Virus record (IMG/VR): IMGVR_UViG_3300025282_003863
Coordinates: 1-52,809 of that record
DNA from: a virus
Reading direction: 5' to 3' (one strand)
DNA length: 52,809 nt
The notes below the pieces were generated by a model. That model ran no database searches. It saw only the letters and a list, made by a program, of their open reading frames with translations, and had not been told where the DNA came from. Of this stretch, positions 1 through 9,216 are shown in pieces (the first letter of the stretch is position 1; each line of letters starts with the position of its first letter). Both the position numbers and the translations under genes were made by a program.

Positions 1-2
1 TT

Positions 3-62
3 ATTTCAAATACACATGAAGCTCCTAGTGGTACAACTACACTATATACTCACGGGTTTTAA
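3..62 (+). CDS. C-terminal end of an unidentified protein (partial)
   Basis: Frame 3 is open from the window edge and ends with a TAA at 60-62, three bases before the next ATG. The readable tail ends in TTTLYTHGF. The tight spacing to the next gene fits the packing of the whole plus-strand block, so this is probably the end of another virion gene. Only about 19 residues are visible, so no function can be given and a chance open stretch cannot be excluded. Confidence 0.45.
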   Translation: MSNTHEAPSGTTTLYTHGF

Positions 63-64
63 AT

Positions 65-1822
65 ATGGCAGTTCAATATACTAATAGCTCAGGGGCAGCA
101 AGAAAATTAATCCCCGCGCCAATGGCAAACATCTCCAAGGAGTTCACAAAGAATGGGGCTGGAGATATAATTGGCTCTGTTTATAACATAACTCTAACTG
201 GGGTAATGTTGTCATTTAGAGGCTCGCCTAGTTGCGACCCAAGCTCTCTTGCAATCACTTGGAATCCTGCAACTGATGATTCCCTTGAGGTTCCAGAAGC
301 CAGTCGTCTTGCATGTATACTCAGAAAGCAAGAAGCTATTAGGGAGTTGTTCCGATATACTGGGGATAACTATCTACTAGATGCTGATGATGCTACAGGC
401 ACAGGAAAGACTACGGGGGATGGCGGTCTTTTAGAAATACAATCGTCTGATGGTTCATCCCCGCTAAAGTTTGCGGCGAAGGTAGTTGACATTGATTTTG
501 AAGGAGAAGACCCTTCTAGAGTGGGTTGGAACCAGTTGTGCAGGTATACGATTACGCTTGAAGCCGAAGCAATGATTGGGCCTGATGGAACAGCCCCGGT
601 TATAGAAGACCAGTTTGCTTGGAACATTTCCGATTCAACAGAAAGTTGGGAAATAGCGGAAGAAGATGGCCTTAGAGGGATTACACAAGACGGGCCTGAA
701 GCGGTTGACCCGGTGACCGGCGTGATTGTCGACTATAGCCTTATTACGCCAACCAAATCTTTTACTGTCACCCATACAGTAAGCGCCGTTGGAAGAAACA
801 AATACGACATAAACAGCCCGACAATCCTAGCAACCAGCGGTATCGCTTGGCAACAGGCTAGGGGGTATGTGGAGCAGATTCTCAAATATGAAGCATGTCC
901 GGTTGAAGACCTGACAAGGCATCAGCTTAATGCCAAAGGTGTCTTGGATTTAGAGCCGGGATACGCAAGCAGAAACCACGCAAGAACCCAGCAGATAGAT
1001 GAAACCACGGGGTCTTTTTCGGTTACAGAGACCTTCGTTTTAAGTACAGCCAACGCAACAGAACAGGTCGAATGTCAATTAACCACAAGCGCAGAAGATG
1101 CCCTCACTAGAGTATCTTTAAATGGTACTATTACTGGACTTAACAGTAATTGTCCAACCGCATCTGGAATAAATGCATTTGCAAACGCCAGCGGAGTATG
1201 GACCGGGATAAGCAGCGATGCTATATTGAGAGGCAGGGCGGCTAATCTTGGTGGTATAGAAGACGAAAATACATTAAATATCATTCCTGTCAATAAAACA
1301 GTTGGAACAAATCCCAATCAGGGAATAATTACATATACCATAGACTTTGATAACAGGCCACTGGGATGTATTCCGGGGGCACTTTCGGAAAATATAAATA
1401 TACAAGACACAGTGCCGGGATATTTATTCGCAACGATTCCAACAATCGGAAGAAAGAGAGGACCAATACTTCAGTGGTTGGGGGCAGCAGATTCTCCTTA
1501 CGTAAGAAGTCTTTCTCTTGAAGTTGTAGTGCCTCCTAAGACCTATGCAAATTGTGACGTAACCACAATTAAAGACGCACTCATTACCGACAAGCCTAGC
1601 AATAGAACAACACCGGATGATATGAAAACTGCTATTGACAAGATTATTGACGCAGCAGACCCCACAGACGAAACCGGAGTAGAAAATAATAAGGTTTTCT
1701 ATGCAGCCCCACAAGAAACTTGGGACTATAGAGCAGGAAGATATTCACTTAATATTACTTGGACCTATGAGAAGAGCCTTACAAATTACCCGACAATCTT
1801 CTCGCCAAATATGAATTTCTAG
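65..1822 (+). CDS. Probable virion structural protein (tail or baseplate)
   Basis: A 585-residue protein rich in Thr, Asn, Gly and Asp and predicted from its sequence to be mostly beta strand. It has no signal peptide, no membrane segment and no enzyme motif that I recognise. The stretch around residues 240-330 (TVTHTVSAVG, a conserved-looking WQQARGYV, then RNHARTQQIDETTGSFSVTE) has the character of phage tail or baseplate proteins. The gene is followed after 3 bases by a very large structural-type gene, which supports a place in the late virion operon. The start is the first ATG after the preceding stop. The family is not identified; the structural role is inferred from composition and position. 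Confidence 0.6.
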   Translation: MAVQYTNSSGAARKLIPAPMANISKEFTKNGAGDIIGSVYNITLTGVMLSFRGSPSCDPSSLAITWNPATDDSLEVPEASRLACILRKQEAIRELFRYTGDNYLLDADDATGTGKTTGDGGLLEIQSSDGSSPLKFAAKVVDIDFEGEDPSRVGWNQLCRYTITLEAEAMIGPDGTAPVIEDQFAWNISDSTESWEIAEEDGLRGITQDGPEAVDPVTGVIVDYSLITPTKSFTVTHTVSAVGRNKYDINSPTILATSGIAWQQARGYVEQILKYEACPVEDLTRHQLNAKGVLDLEPGYASRNHARTQQIDETTGSFSVTETFVLSTANATEQVECQLTTSAEDALTRVSLNGTITGLNSNCPTASGINAFANASGVWTGISSDAILRGRAANLGGIEDENTLNIIPVNKTVGTNPNQGIITYTIDFDNRPLGCIPGALSENINIQDTVPGYLFATIPTIGRKRGPILQWLGAADSPYVRSLSLEVVVPPKTYANCDVTTIKDALITDKPSNRTTPDDMKTAIDKIIDAADPTDETGVENNKVFYAAPQETWDYRAGRYSLNITWTYEKSLTNYPTIFSPNMNF

Positions 1823-1825
1823 TAT

Positions 1826-4800
1826 ATGGCTACAACAAATAATCAAACATCAGACGGTTCTCAAACCACCTTTCTTGGCGCCACGATAATAGACTTCAAT
1901 TCTAGTCTGGCGTTTAGAAGTCAGGGTTCGTCTCTACAGATAAATATCGTAGAAGATAAAGCAAACGTAAGAACAACTAACGATATATCTTACGGTAATT
2001 ATAACTTTACTACAGACGGACAGGGCAGGGTAGCAAGCGTAGCCAACGACCCAAATATTCCAAGCTCATATCCTGCCGGAGATGAGTTCTATTTCCCTGC
2101 TCTGGGAAACGCTGTATTTTTTAAGTTTGAAGAGTTTAAGTTTAATGGAATATTGAAATCTGTAGAAAGAAATATAAGTCCAGCCGGGGGAGTCACTCAC
2201 ACGGTATCGGTTGAAGACGCAACCTCTGTTCTGGATGGAGTTCAGGTCATTCTGGGCGACTACATAGGCATGGGAGAGCCAAACTACGGGTGGTCCACCG
2301 CCACGTACAACTACTCAAATAGAGGACCAAGCACATTTGAAGGCGGCGCTCTAAACAACCCCACGTTTAATTTTGGTTCCAGCCCATATCTAAGTTTGGG
2401 AATGTGGAACCCCGGCGGGTTCAGCCAAATATTTTATAACGTGATAAATCCATACGGTTATATTGAACAGTTTTTTGGATTGGGAACTACTAGAACAAAC
2501 TGGGACGGTACAATTGCTGGCATGGACCAGACCGGCATGAACTGGCTGACCTGTCTTGAAACCGTAGTAGATGTTATTAACGAAAAGATATGGGGTCCGC
2601 ATCATCAATTTGGTGGTCCAATCAAATTTGCTGGAAGCAGATTTAGAGTTGATATGATTGATTTATGGGATTTGTATGTAGATGGTATACTTCCAGTTAA
2701 CTATAGATTTGGAACTAACAACTCCACTCTTCTTCAGCTTATCTCGGATGTTTGTCAAACTGCTAGCTGTGACTTTTACTTGACTATTGACAGGATTGGT
2801 AGGGAGCAAGATTACGACCCAAGCTCTACTACAAATGAATGGCTTAATAGAATTGGTCCAGCAATAGGTAATGGTGTTGCAGATATAAACGATACAGACC
2901 CAACGGACGGCGCTCCTATATCTGGAGTCATCAGGGTAAATGTTGTCAGAAGAACAGCCCCTCCAACAAGCCTCACTGTCATACAAAATATGATTGAGGA
3001 GTTGGTTGGCGCGGGAGACGTGTCTAGAGGTCAAAGAAACCTAGACAGGCCAGACCAGCCGCAAGAAACTGCCGGTGTTCCGTTCGAGGCAGACGATGTA
3101 GTCACCGACTCCGCTGGCGAACTTAAGAGGTTGGTGTCTGCCACTCACGGTAGGGAGCTTTCAGACGACCCGATAGGTAAAGTTCTTATCGGGGGTAAAC
3201 AGTCTCGTATTGCTACAGGAAACTCGATATTTCAAGTATGGGCCACTTCAACAAATTCCGTTGGAGCATCTCTTAGTGCTACTGGTGTAAACTCTATTAA
3301 TGATGCCAGCCAAGTCATGGCTCAGGTTCCCGGTGTCGGATTCTATCTGTGTACAGTTAGAGAAATGCGACACGCGATGGTTAGCAAAGATGCTTGGGAG
3401 GCTTTTATTTGTGCTTGTCGTTCTGGGATACCAAACGCCTTTAATCCCGGCGGAATGAATATAGCTGGAGCATATAATATTGGCTCAAGTTTTTCTAGAA
3501 TAACGCCATCTATTCTAGCAAAGCTACAGACAGGTAACCTAACTCCTTTTCTATATAATGCCTTAACCAGAATAGAAACAAACATTTCAAATCAGGTGCA
3601 TGCTGCTCAGTTAAATGAACAAACTGACAAAATTTATAACGCCGTCAGAACTTTGGCTAACGATTTTTACGGGAAACAATTGGCGGTCCCTCTTCCGTTA
3701 ATGGTCAAGGGCTACGGGGAAGTTGGGCAAAGGGTAAATGAGTGGGAAATAACCAGCGCTGGCTGGGTAGAGCCGGGATATATTAACGGACAATATGATG
3801 CAAATCTGGTTGATGACAAAGGAAGAGTTAAGGGTTTTGTAACGTACTCTACTTGGAATGATTTTAGCGAATTTGGAGACGATGACTTTGTGTATCCAAG
3901 TGCTGGAAGTGCTACTCTCGTTAACCTAAATATAGATTCAAAAGTTTTTGACGCTGGGATATACAACTACGCTCTGGTTAAAGTTGGCAGCACTCCAAAA
4001 AGATTTGACATGAACTACAACGGGCTGTGGGAAAGTATGGACCTCGCCTATGGAACATCGCTACAGTCTCAAGCCTTTACAACAAGCTTTGGCTCTGACA
4101 ACGGTAAATATACTATAGCCCCTTCTACGGCATACCCGTTTGAATATGGAGTTCCACAAGAATCAAGGTATCACGTTTACGGTCCTTGGGCCTCTCAGTC
4201 CGCTACAATTGGGACGGGGTATGGAAAGATAGACCTAGAGGTTGACAGCGAATTAAAACCAGAAAACTTTGCTTCAACGAACATCTTAGATAGCATAGCC
4301 TTGGCTAGAGTTTTTGCTAACACTGTAGACGGACAACAGGCCGAAAGGGGAAGCATAACTCTTACGGGTGGGCCAACAAGCGGAACCGACCCGCAGATAG
4401 ACAGCGTTGACTTAGGAACCCAGCTAATCAATGGAGGCCCATATTTAACAGGGCTTAGTGTTAACGTAGCAGCAGACCAGATACAAACAACATACCAAAT
4501 GGCTACTTGGAAAGTTGCTTTTGGCAAGCTCGCTATGTTCAACCAGAAAAAAATTGAAGAGGTGGTTAACAATAGGAACAAGGCATCTAAAATATTTAGA
4601 CAACTATTTAAAGTTCCGCCGCCGAATAAATTTTATACCAACATGAAGAACAAGCTGACTCCTCCAAAGAGGTTTCAGGCTACTACATCACATCCTTACG
4701 TTGGAATGCATGCTTATAAGTTTGGTGATTTTGTATATCCTTATGTAGGCTCTTTAGGCAATGATGAGCTAAGGGTTTACTCCCAAAACGATGGAACCAA

Positions 4801-5566
4801 TAAATCCTATGTGGATTGGAGCGCGGTGGTTAGAGGCTTTGGAGCACAAGGCCCGACTGGAAATTTCCCCGGACACCACAACGGAACTGGGTTTGAGATG
4901 GGGGGAGATAACATGTGGCCAACAGCGCAATATCTCAATCACTGGAACTTTGTCGGAGACGAGGCTGGCCATGATACGGGTGTTGTAAAGAGCAACAACC
5001 CGGACCCAACTATTGAAAGGGGTGGATTTGGAGTCAATCAAAAACCTGTGGGATTGCGAGGTCCGCTGTATCTTGTGGGGTGGGGCTTTGACCTTTGTGC
5101 GGACCCAGTCCCCGGAGTTTCCGGTTCTGGTGAAGGTGCAGAAAGAGAGTTTATAGCAAACCATAGAAGAAAAAGCGATAGCTGGAAGGCTGGCCCAGTT
5201 GACCTTAGATGGAACTCAACAACAGAGACTTGGCAACCTCCTCCGCAGATTCTTGAAGGAACATCAAAGCAAAATAGCTGTGATGGCTCATTTCTGGCTG
5301 AGCTAAATGATTGCAATTCAAGAGAAGTTACAGTACAGAACCCTCTCAAGATTCCGGTTAGAATAAGTTCTAACATTCTCATATGGTCAGACCAAGAAGA
5401 AAACAACTACAAGTTGATTCAATCTCAATACCATCTAGAAGAAGACTATGTAGTATGTGACGTTTCGTGCTGCTCAGACGGAACTTTGGCAGTTTCGCTG
5501 AAAGACTTCTATATCCAGTGGCCAGCAGACCCAGAATGTGTCGAGTGTCCAGAGCCAGAATGTTAG
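1826..5566 (+). CDS. Large virion protein, possibly tail hub or baseplate
   Basis: A 1246-residue protein, the largest in the window, Gly/Asn/Thr-rich and without membrane segments. Residues of about 90-140 (FKFNGILKSVER, then a Val/Thr-rich strand followed by EDATSVLDGVQ) resemble the ligand-free beta-domain seen in tail-hub proteins of the gp27/gp44 type, but this is a weak impression and not a diagnosis. The C-terminus is Cys-rich (CDVSCC at about 1213, then ECVECPEPEC at the very end), a feature shared in style with the Ser/Cys-rich protein two genes downstream. It starts 3 bases after the previous stop. A tail-spike or adsorption-apparatus role is equally possible. Confidence 0.6.
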   Translation: MATTNNQTSDGSQTTFLGATIIDFNSSLAFRSQGSSLQINIVEDKANVRTTNDISYGNYNFTTDGQGRVASVANDPNIPSSYPAGDEFYFPALGNAVFFKFEEFKFNGILKSVERNISPAGGVTHTVSVEDATSVLDGVQVILGDYIGMGEPNYGWSTATYNYSNRGPSTFEGGALNNPTFNFGSSPYLSLGMWNPGGFSQIFYNVINPYGYIEQFFGLGTTRTNWDGTIAGMDQTGMNWLTCLETVVDVINEKIWGPHHQFGGPIKFAGSRFRVDMIDLWDLYVDGILPVNYRFGTNNSTLLQLISDVCQTASCDFYLTIDRIGREQDYDPSSTTNEWLNRIGPAIGNGVADINDTDPTDGAPISGVIRVNVVRRTAPPTSLTVIQNMIEELVGAGDVSRGQRNLDRPDQPQETAGVPFEADDVVTDSAGELKRLVSATHGRELSDDPIGKVLIGGKQSRIATGNSIFQVWATSTNSVGASLSATGVNSINDASQVMAQVPGVGFYLCTVREMRHAMVSKDAWEAFICACRSGIPNAFNPGGMNIAGAYNIGSSFSRITPSILAKLQTGNLTPFLYNALTRIETNISNQVHAAQLNEQTDKIYNAVRTLANDFYGKQLAVPLPLMVKGYGEVGQRVNEWEITSAGWVEPGYINGQYDANLVDDKGRVKGFVTYSTWNDFSEFGDDDFVYPSAGSATLVNLNIDSKVFDAGIYNYALVKVGSTPKRFDMNYNGLWESMDLAYGTSLQSQAFTTSFGSDNGKYTIAPSTAYPFEYGVPQESRYHVYGPWASQSATIGTGYGKIDLEVDSELKPENFASTNILDSIALARVFANTVDGQQAERGSITLTGGPTSGTDPQIDSVDLGTQLINGGPYLTGLSVNVAADQIQTTYQMATWKVAFGKLAMFNQKKIEEVVNNRNKASKIFRQLFKVPPPNKFYTNMKNKLTPPKRFQATTSHPYVGMHAYKFGDFVYPYVGSLGNDELRVYSQNDGTNKSYVDWSAVVRGFGAQGPTGNFPGHHNGTGFEMGGDNMWPTAQYLNHWNFVGDEAGHDTGVVKSNNPDPTIERGGFGVNQKPVGLRGPLYLVGWGFDLCADPVPGVSGSGEGAEREFIANHRRKSDSWKAGPVDLRWNSTTETWQPPPQILEGTSKQNSCDGSFLAELNDCNSREVTVQNPLKIPVRISSNILIWSDQEENNYKLIQSQYHLEEDYVVCDVSCCSDGTLAVSLKDFYIQWPADPECVECPEPEC

Positions 5567-5567
5567 A

Positions 5568-6359
5568 ATGTCAAGAGTTATTTATAAGAAGCCACACAGG
5601 AGAGAAAATAACGAGAGCGATGGTCCTTACAACAAAATGCTCAAGCCAGAGGTTTCTAATTGGGCTATAGGAATTACAGTATCGCCAAGGTCAAAAGAGC
5701 AGGAGTATTATACTAGAACAATAGATAGTGTGATAAGGGCGGGATGGAAAAATCCTCACCTTTTTATAGAACCGAATACAGAACTGCGAGAAAGACATTT
5801 AGAATTACCTAGAATAAACAGAAAAGAAAAATACGGATGCTGGAAAAATTGGTTCGAGGGATTGAAGGAGCTTGTTGAATTATACCCCGATGCAGATTGT
5901 TACGGCATGATACAAGACGATGTCGTTTTCTGTAGAGGGGTTCGTATTTTTTTAGAGAAGGTTTTATGGCCTAATGCAGATGTTGGATTGGTTTCAGTTT
6001 TTACTCCATCGCACTATACAGAAGATAAGCCGGGTTTTTATAGAAGAAACTATGGAGGAAAATTGTGGATGGCTCAGACATTCTTTTTTCCACCAGACAG
6101 AGCAAAAAATTGTATAAATCATGCAGTTTGTACAGGCCATGATGGAGATAGAAATATAGATAATATTATTGGTAGATGGTTGTATAGGATAAAAAAGCCT
6201 CCGTATTATTTTTCACCATCCCTGTCTCAACATATTGGGAAGACATCCACTCTCTGGAATAATAATCTGAACCAAGCAAAAGGAAGAAAGTCTGCAAAAG
6301 ATTTTGTTGGAGAAGATTACGATATATCACATGGAATGACTGATGACAGTAACATATAA
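5568..6359 (+). CDS. GT-A-type glycosyltransferase-like protein
   Basis: A 263-residue protein with the look of a nucleotide-sugar transferase of GT-A fold: an N-terminal strand ending in ITVSPRS, a charged middle, and an acidic pair in CYGMIQDDVVF (about residues 111-121) where GT-A enzymes bind the metal and sugar nucleotide. The C-terminal half has the aromatic-rich, HIGKTS-containing stretch common in such phage proteins. I chose the ATG at 5568, just after the TAG of the preceding gene; an in-frame start at 5538 would overlap the virion gene by 29 bases. It opens the glycan block embedded in the late arm and overlaps the Ser-rich gene by 17 bases. Donor and acceptor are unknown. Confidence 0.65.
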   Translation: MSRVIYKKPHRRENNESDGPYNKMLKPEVSNWAIGITVSPRSKEQEYYTRTIDSVIRAGWKNPHLFIEPNTELRERHLELPRINRKEKYGCWKNWFEGLKELVELYPDADCYGMIQDDVVFCRGVRIFLEKVLWPNADVGLVSVFTPSHYTEDKPGFYRRNYGGKLWMAQTFFFPPDRAKNCINHAVCTGHDGDRNIDNIIGRWLYRIKKPPYYFSPSLSQHIGKTSTLWNNNLNQAKGRKSAKDFVGEDYDISHGMTDDSNI

Positions 6360-7227
6360 AGAAGGTTGTGAATGCTGTAGCGTTAGTTCTAGCAGTATAT
6401 CTTCTGTTAGCAGCAGTAGTATTTCCTCTGTTTCGTCTTCTAGTTCCGAAAGTCAATCTTCTTTGTCTTCCAGCAGTAGTTCTTTATCATCCTCTATTGC
6501 GTCACATCTTTGTGACTGCGGGCATTGTGTTTGGTTTAAAACAATTACAGCAACCACTTGGACTCAGGGAGACGGTGATGAGGATACTGATGGAGACCAT
6601 TGTACTTACACAAGCCAAAACGATTGTGACTGCGCCACGCCGCCGCCAGACGGTGTTCCCGGCAACAACTGTGATGGGTACAAGAGTGATACATACGGAA
6701 GTGACACTATTCGTTGTTATAAATGTTGTGATGTAAATTCCGGTGATTGTGGCTGTGCCTGTTGTATAGAAGAGGATATAACAGGACGGTTGATGGAGGA
6801 GAGCGACCCCAGTGGGTGTAATTTAGGTAATAGTGCAACATTCACTCTTTCATACAAAGATGGAGTCGAGCCTACGCCAGACGCCTCTGAGGTGGGGGAA
6901 AGCGTAGGAGACTGGTGGAGGGGAAACGCAACTTATGCTGGTGGTACTTTTAAAGTAGTTGTATATTGTTTAGAAACCTTCGGTGGGTGTGAGAATTTTT
7001 GGGCTTATATAGAGGAGGACTATCCCGATTGTGTTCTTAGCTTAACCAATGGGGCTGAAAATAAGCATATTGTAGCAGGAACCGTAGATGACTGTACGTG
7101 TCAGCCCCTTTCGGTTAAACTTGGAGCATTTTCTGGAGTAGGAAGTTCGGATGCGGAATGCCCCTGTGCAGGATGCGCTATTGGGAGTGCTTGTGCCATT
7201 GCCTTTAGATTAGAGTTAACGAATTAA
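6343..7227 (+). CDS. Ser/Cys-rich probable virion or fibre protein
   Basis: A 294-residue protein with no enzyme motif. Residues 13-54 are a low-complexity run with 31 Ser out of 42, built from variants of an SSSSISSV unit. The rest is remarkably Cys-rich: I count 27 Cys, many as CxC, CC or CxxC, in a beta-rich, Gly/Asp/Thr-rich background. There is no signal peptide. It overlaps the upstream glycosyltransferase by 17 bases and is followed by a Cys-rich small gene and a fucosyltransferase-type gene. A long Ser run lying among glycosyltransferases suggests a glycosylated linker of a virion protein or fibre. That role is inference; metal binding by the Cys clusters is another possibility. Confidence 0.55.
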   Translation: MTVTYKEGCECCSVSSSSISSVSSSSISSVSSSSSESQSSLSSSSSSLSSSIASHLCDCGHCVWFKTITATTWTQGDGDEDTDGDHCTYTSQNDCDCATPPPDGVPGNNCDGYKSDTYGSDTIRCYKCCDVNSGDCGCACCIEEDITGRLMEESDPSGCNLGNSATFTLSYKDGVEPTPDASEVGESVGDWWRGNATYAGGTFKVVVYCLETFGGCENFWAYIEEDYPDCVLSLTNGAENKHIVAGTVDDCTCQPLSVKLGAFSGVGSSDAECPCAGCAIGSACAIAFRLELTN

Positions 7228-7239
7228 AAAGGAACCGAC

Positions 7240-7665
7240 ATGGCTTGTGAATGCGATGGCCCCGGCTGGTGTTCAAGGCACTTGGTAGACAAGGAAGAGC
7301 ACTGGCACAAACTATGCAAAACCAGAGAGGATTATTTTAATCTGTGGGAGATGGGTGCGGGGCCGGGTCAGTCAGTACTTACCGATGAAGATAAGGAAAA
7401 TATTAAAAATAGGATACGCATAGAAGCTCCAAACATAATCCGAAAGGCTTGGAATTTTGGCAAGGCCATTACAAATTTTATATCAAATGACGGAGCAAAG
7501 GTTTCTCAAGAAGAGTATGAAAACAGGCTGGAACAATGTGACCAGTGTCTTTTTAGAGACGGGAACAAATGCCTTCACAAGTCGTGCGGATGTTTCTTAA
7601 CTAAGAAGGCTCAATTTAGTTCAGAGTCCTGCCCTCTTGGAAGATGGCCCGAACAAGATGGATAG
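7240..7665 (+). CDS. Small Cys-rich protein, probable metal binder
   Basis: A 141-residue protein with Cys/His clusters at both ends: CECDGPGWCSRH near residue 3 and a C-terminal block of the form CxxC-x7-C-x4-CGC-x13-CP followed by GRW (about residues 105-137). The central part is helical and charged. The C-terminal block recalls small DUF6171-like zinc or iron-sulfur modules that occur beside phage glycosyltransferases; I am not certain of the family. The start ATG follows a good AAGGA ribosome-binding site at about 7229. The gene overlaps the fucosyltransferase-type gene by 8 bases, so the two are likely translated together. No enzymatic function can be assigned. Confidence 0.55.
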   Translation: MACECDGPGWCSRHLVDKEEHWHKLCKTREDYFNLWEMGAGPGQSVLTDEDKENIKNRIRIEAPNIIRKAWNFGKAITNFISNDGAKVSQEEYENRLEQCDQCLFRDGNKCLHKSCGCFLTKKAQFSSESCPLGRWPEQDG

Positions 7666-8503
7666 AATAATTCTTTCTGACCCTCATAATGGGCTATGCA
7701 ACAAGTTGAGAAATCTTATTTGCGCAATGAAAATGGCTTCATCTCTAGATGCTAGATTCGTTCTAAGGTGGATTCCTTGGGACTGTTGTGGAGCCTACTT
7801 CAACCATCTTTTTAAGAATGAGTACGAGCTTGATGACGGGCATGAAAACGGAAGGTCGGTTGTAAGTCAGATAAATCTAGAGTACATAGACCCTTCCCTG
7901 CTAGAAGAATATGACATAGTTAAGGTCGGTGGTCATAAGCCGTTTTCTTTTGAACAAGAGATACAAACTTGGACTTCTGATTTTTGGGACGGCGTCAGGC
8001 CATTCTTTTATAAGTTACAGCCAGTCGACGAGGTATCTCAGCTAGTTGCTGATGTAGAAAGCGAGATAGGGGAGAACACGGTTGGTGTCCACGTAAGGAG
8101 GGGAGACCATAGCGTTGCCCATAACGTCTCCAAGTACGAACTGTTTGTGGAAGAGATGAAAGCACAGAGAGACGCCAACTTTTATGTAGCAACAGAATGC
8201 CAACTCACTCTTAATAAGCTCGTTGATATGTTTGGGAATAGGATAATAAAGGTTGATGATTATTGTGACGGTAAGTTTCGTTCAATAAGAAATTGTCACT
8301 ATGCAATAAGGGTTGCTTTGGCAGAAATGTTGTTGCTGTCAAAAACAAGTAAAATAATAGGGTCAGCTAGAAGTTCATTTTCTACCTTTCCAGCAATAAT
8401 GGCTGGGATTCCATTTAAAAGAATGGGTTCTGGGGAACACTACGCTGACGACCATTACATAGACATGTACAAAGAAGACCTCGTAGAAGTACCATGCCAT
8501 TAG
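7658..8503 (+). CDS. Fucosyltransferase-superfamily glycosyltransferase (GT-B)
   Basis: A 281-residue protein with hallmarks of the alpha-1,2/alpha-1,6/protein-O-fucosyltransferase superfamily. There is an N-terminal NGLCNKLRN loop (residues 11-19), which in this superfamily binds GDP-fucose, and a GVHVRRGDH motif (about 143-151) equivalent to the HxRxxD peptide of NodZ and FUT enzymes. Near the C-terminus is an IIGSARSSFSTFPA segment like the conserved SxFS region. GDP-fucose is therefore the likely donor, which agrees with a GDP-fucose synthase gene at 29567-30541 on the other strand. I chose the ATG at 7658, because an in-frame ATG at 7637 would lengthen the overlap with the upstream gene. 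The acceptor is unknown. Confidence 0.7.
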   Translation: MDRIILSDPHNGLCNKLRNLICAMKMASSLDARFVLRWIPWDCCGAYFNHLFKNEYELDDGHENGRSVVSQINLEYIDPSLLEEYDIVKVGGHKPFSFEQEIQTWTSDFWDGVRPFFYKLQPVDEVSQLVADVESEIGENTVGVHVRRGDHSVAHNVSKYELFVEEMKAQRDANFYVATECQLTLNKLVDMFGNRIIKVDDYCDGKFRSIRNCHYAIRVALAEMLLLSKTSKIIGSARSSFSTFPAIMAGIPFKRMGSGEHYADDHYIDMYKEDLVEVPCH

Positions 8504-9216
8504 TAGCTGGAATAATACCAACGTATGGACAGTTTGATTATGCTAGGATAGCAACAGAAAGCTTCTTAAGAAGCGAGAGCGACTCTGTGGCTATTGTTAT
8601 TGATGACGCCAGTCCAGACTGGGATGATAGATGGCTTGAGGGTCTGGACGAAACTAGGATTATTCAACACATATTTGACGAGAATAAAGGGGTAACTAGG
8701 TCTTGGAACTGGGGAATAAAAAGAGCGCACGATATAAAGGCTGAGTTCGTTGTTGTAGGAAACAGCGACTTATTATTTCCAGAGAATTGGTTTACACCAG
8801 TTAGGAAGGCTTTTAGGTATGGGTGGGAGTTTCTTGGCCCATTAACAAACGCGCCCGGAGACAGGAGAAAGCAAAAGATTAATAGGCATGTGAAAGATTA
8901 CGAATTGACAGACGACCCCGAATATATAAAGAAGTTGGTAGATAGGCTTCCTAAATATTCGAGTAAAAATGTTATACGAGAACGTATAAATGGTTACTGT
9001 ATGGTGGGACGACCAAAAAGCTGGATGGCCTATGGAATGTTTAACGAAAAAAGACACCCTATGACACACCAAGAGTCATCCTTTTTCAGGAATGTTTCTA
9101 GGAGTGGTGGCGGAAACAATATTGGAATAGCCATGCATAGCTTTGTCTTTCATTACAGGAGTGTCAGTAAAGGATTAAAAAGAGGAAGCCTAGACGAAGG
9201 GAACTTTAGACCATGA
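8494..9216 (+). CDS. Family 2-type glycosyltransferase
   Basis: A 240-residue GT-A enzyme. The N-terminus AGIIPTYGQFDYAR (residues 5-18) followed by IVIDDASPD (about 35-43) is the classic nucleotide-binding start of GT2 proteins. The ENKGVTRSWNWGI segment matches the usual N-x-G-x-x-x-A/S-x-N-x-G signature. An acidic site lies in VVGNSDLLFP (about 89-98), a relaxed DxD in which the first Asp is replaced by Asn. It overlaps the gene on each side (10 bases upstream, 4 bases ATGA downstream). The sugar added cannot be predicted. Confidence 0.75.
   Translation: MPLVAGIIPTYGQFDYARIATESFLRSESDSVAIVIDDASPDWDDRWLEGLDETRIIQHIFDENKGVTRSWNWGIKRAHDIKAEFVVVGNSDLLFPENWFTPVRKAFRYGWEFLGPLTNAPGDRRKQKINRHVKDYELTDDPEYIKKLVDRLPKYSSKNVIRERINGYCMVGRPKSWMAYGMFNEKRHPMTHQESSFFRNVSRSGGGNNIGIAMHSFVFHYRSVSKGLKRGSLDEGNFRP

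Noticed and set aside
4195-5164. Minus-strand open frames of 128 and 131 residues inside the large virion gene
   Set aside because: Shadows in the stop-poor complement of a Gly/Pro-rich gene; gene direction is uniformly plus in this arm.
6381-6504. Short repeats that could suggest a CRISPR array
   Set aside because: The repeats are irregular, shorter than 20 bases, without spacers, and are explained by the coding of the Ser run.
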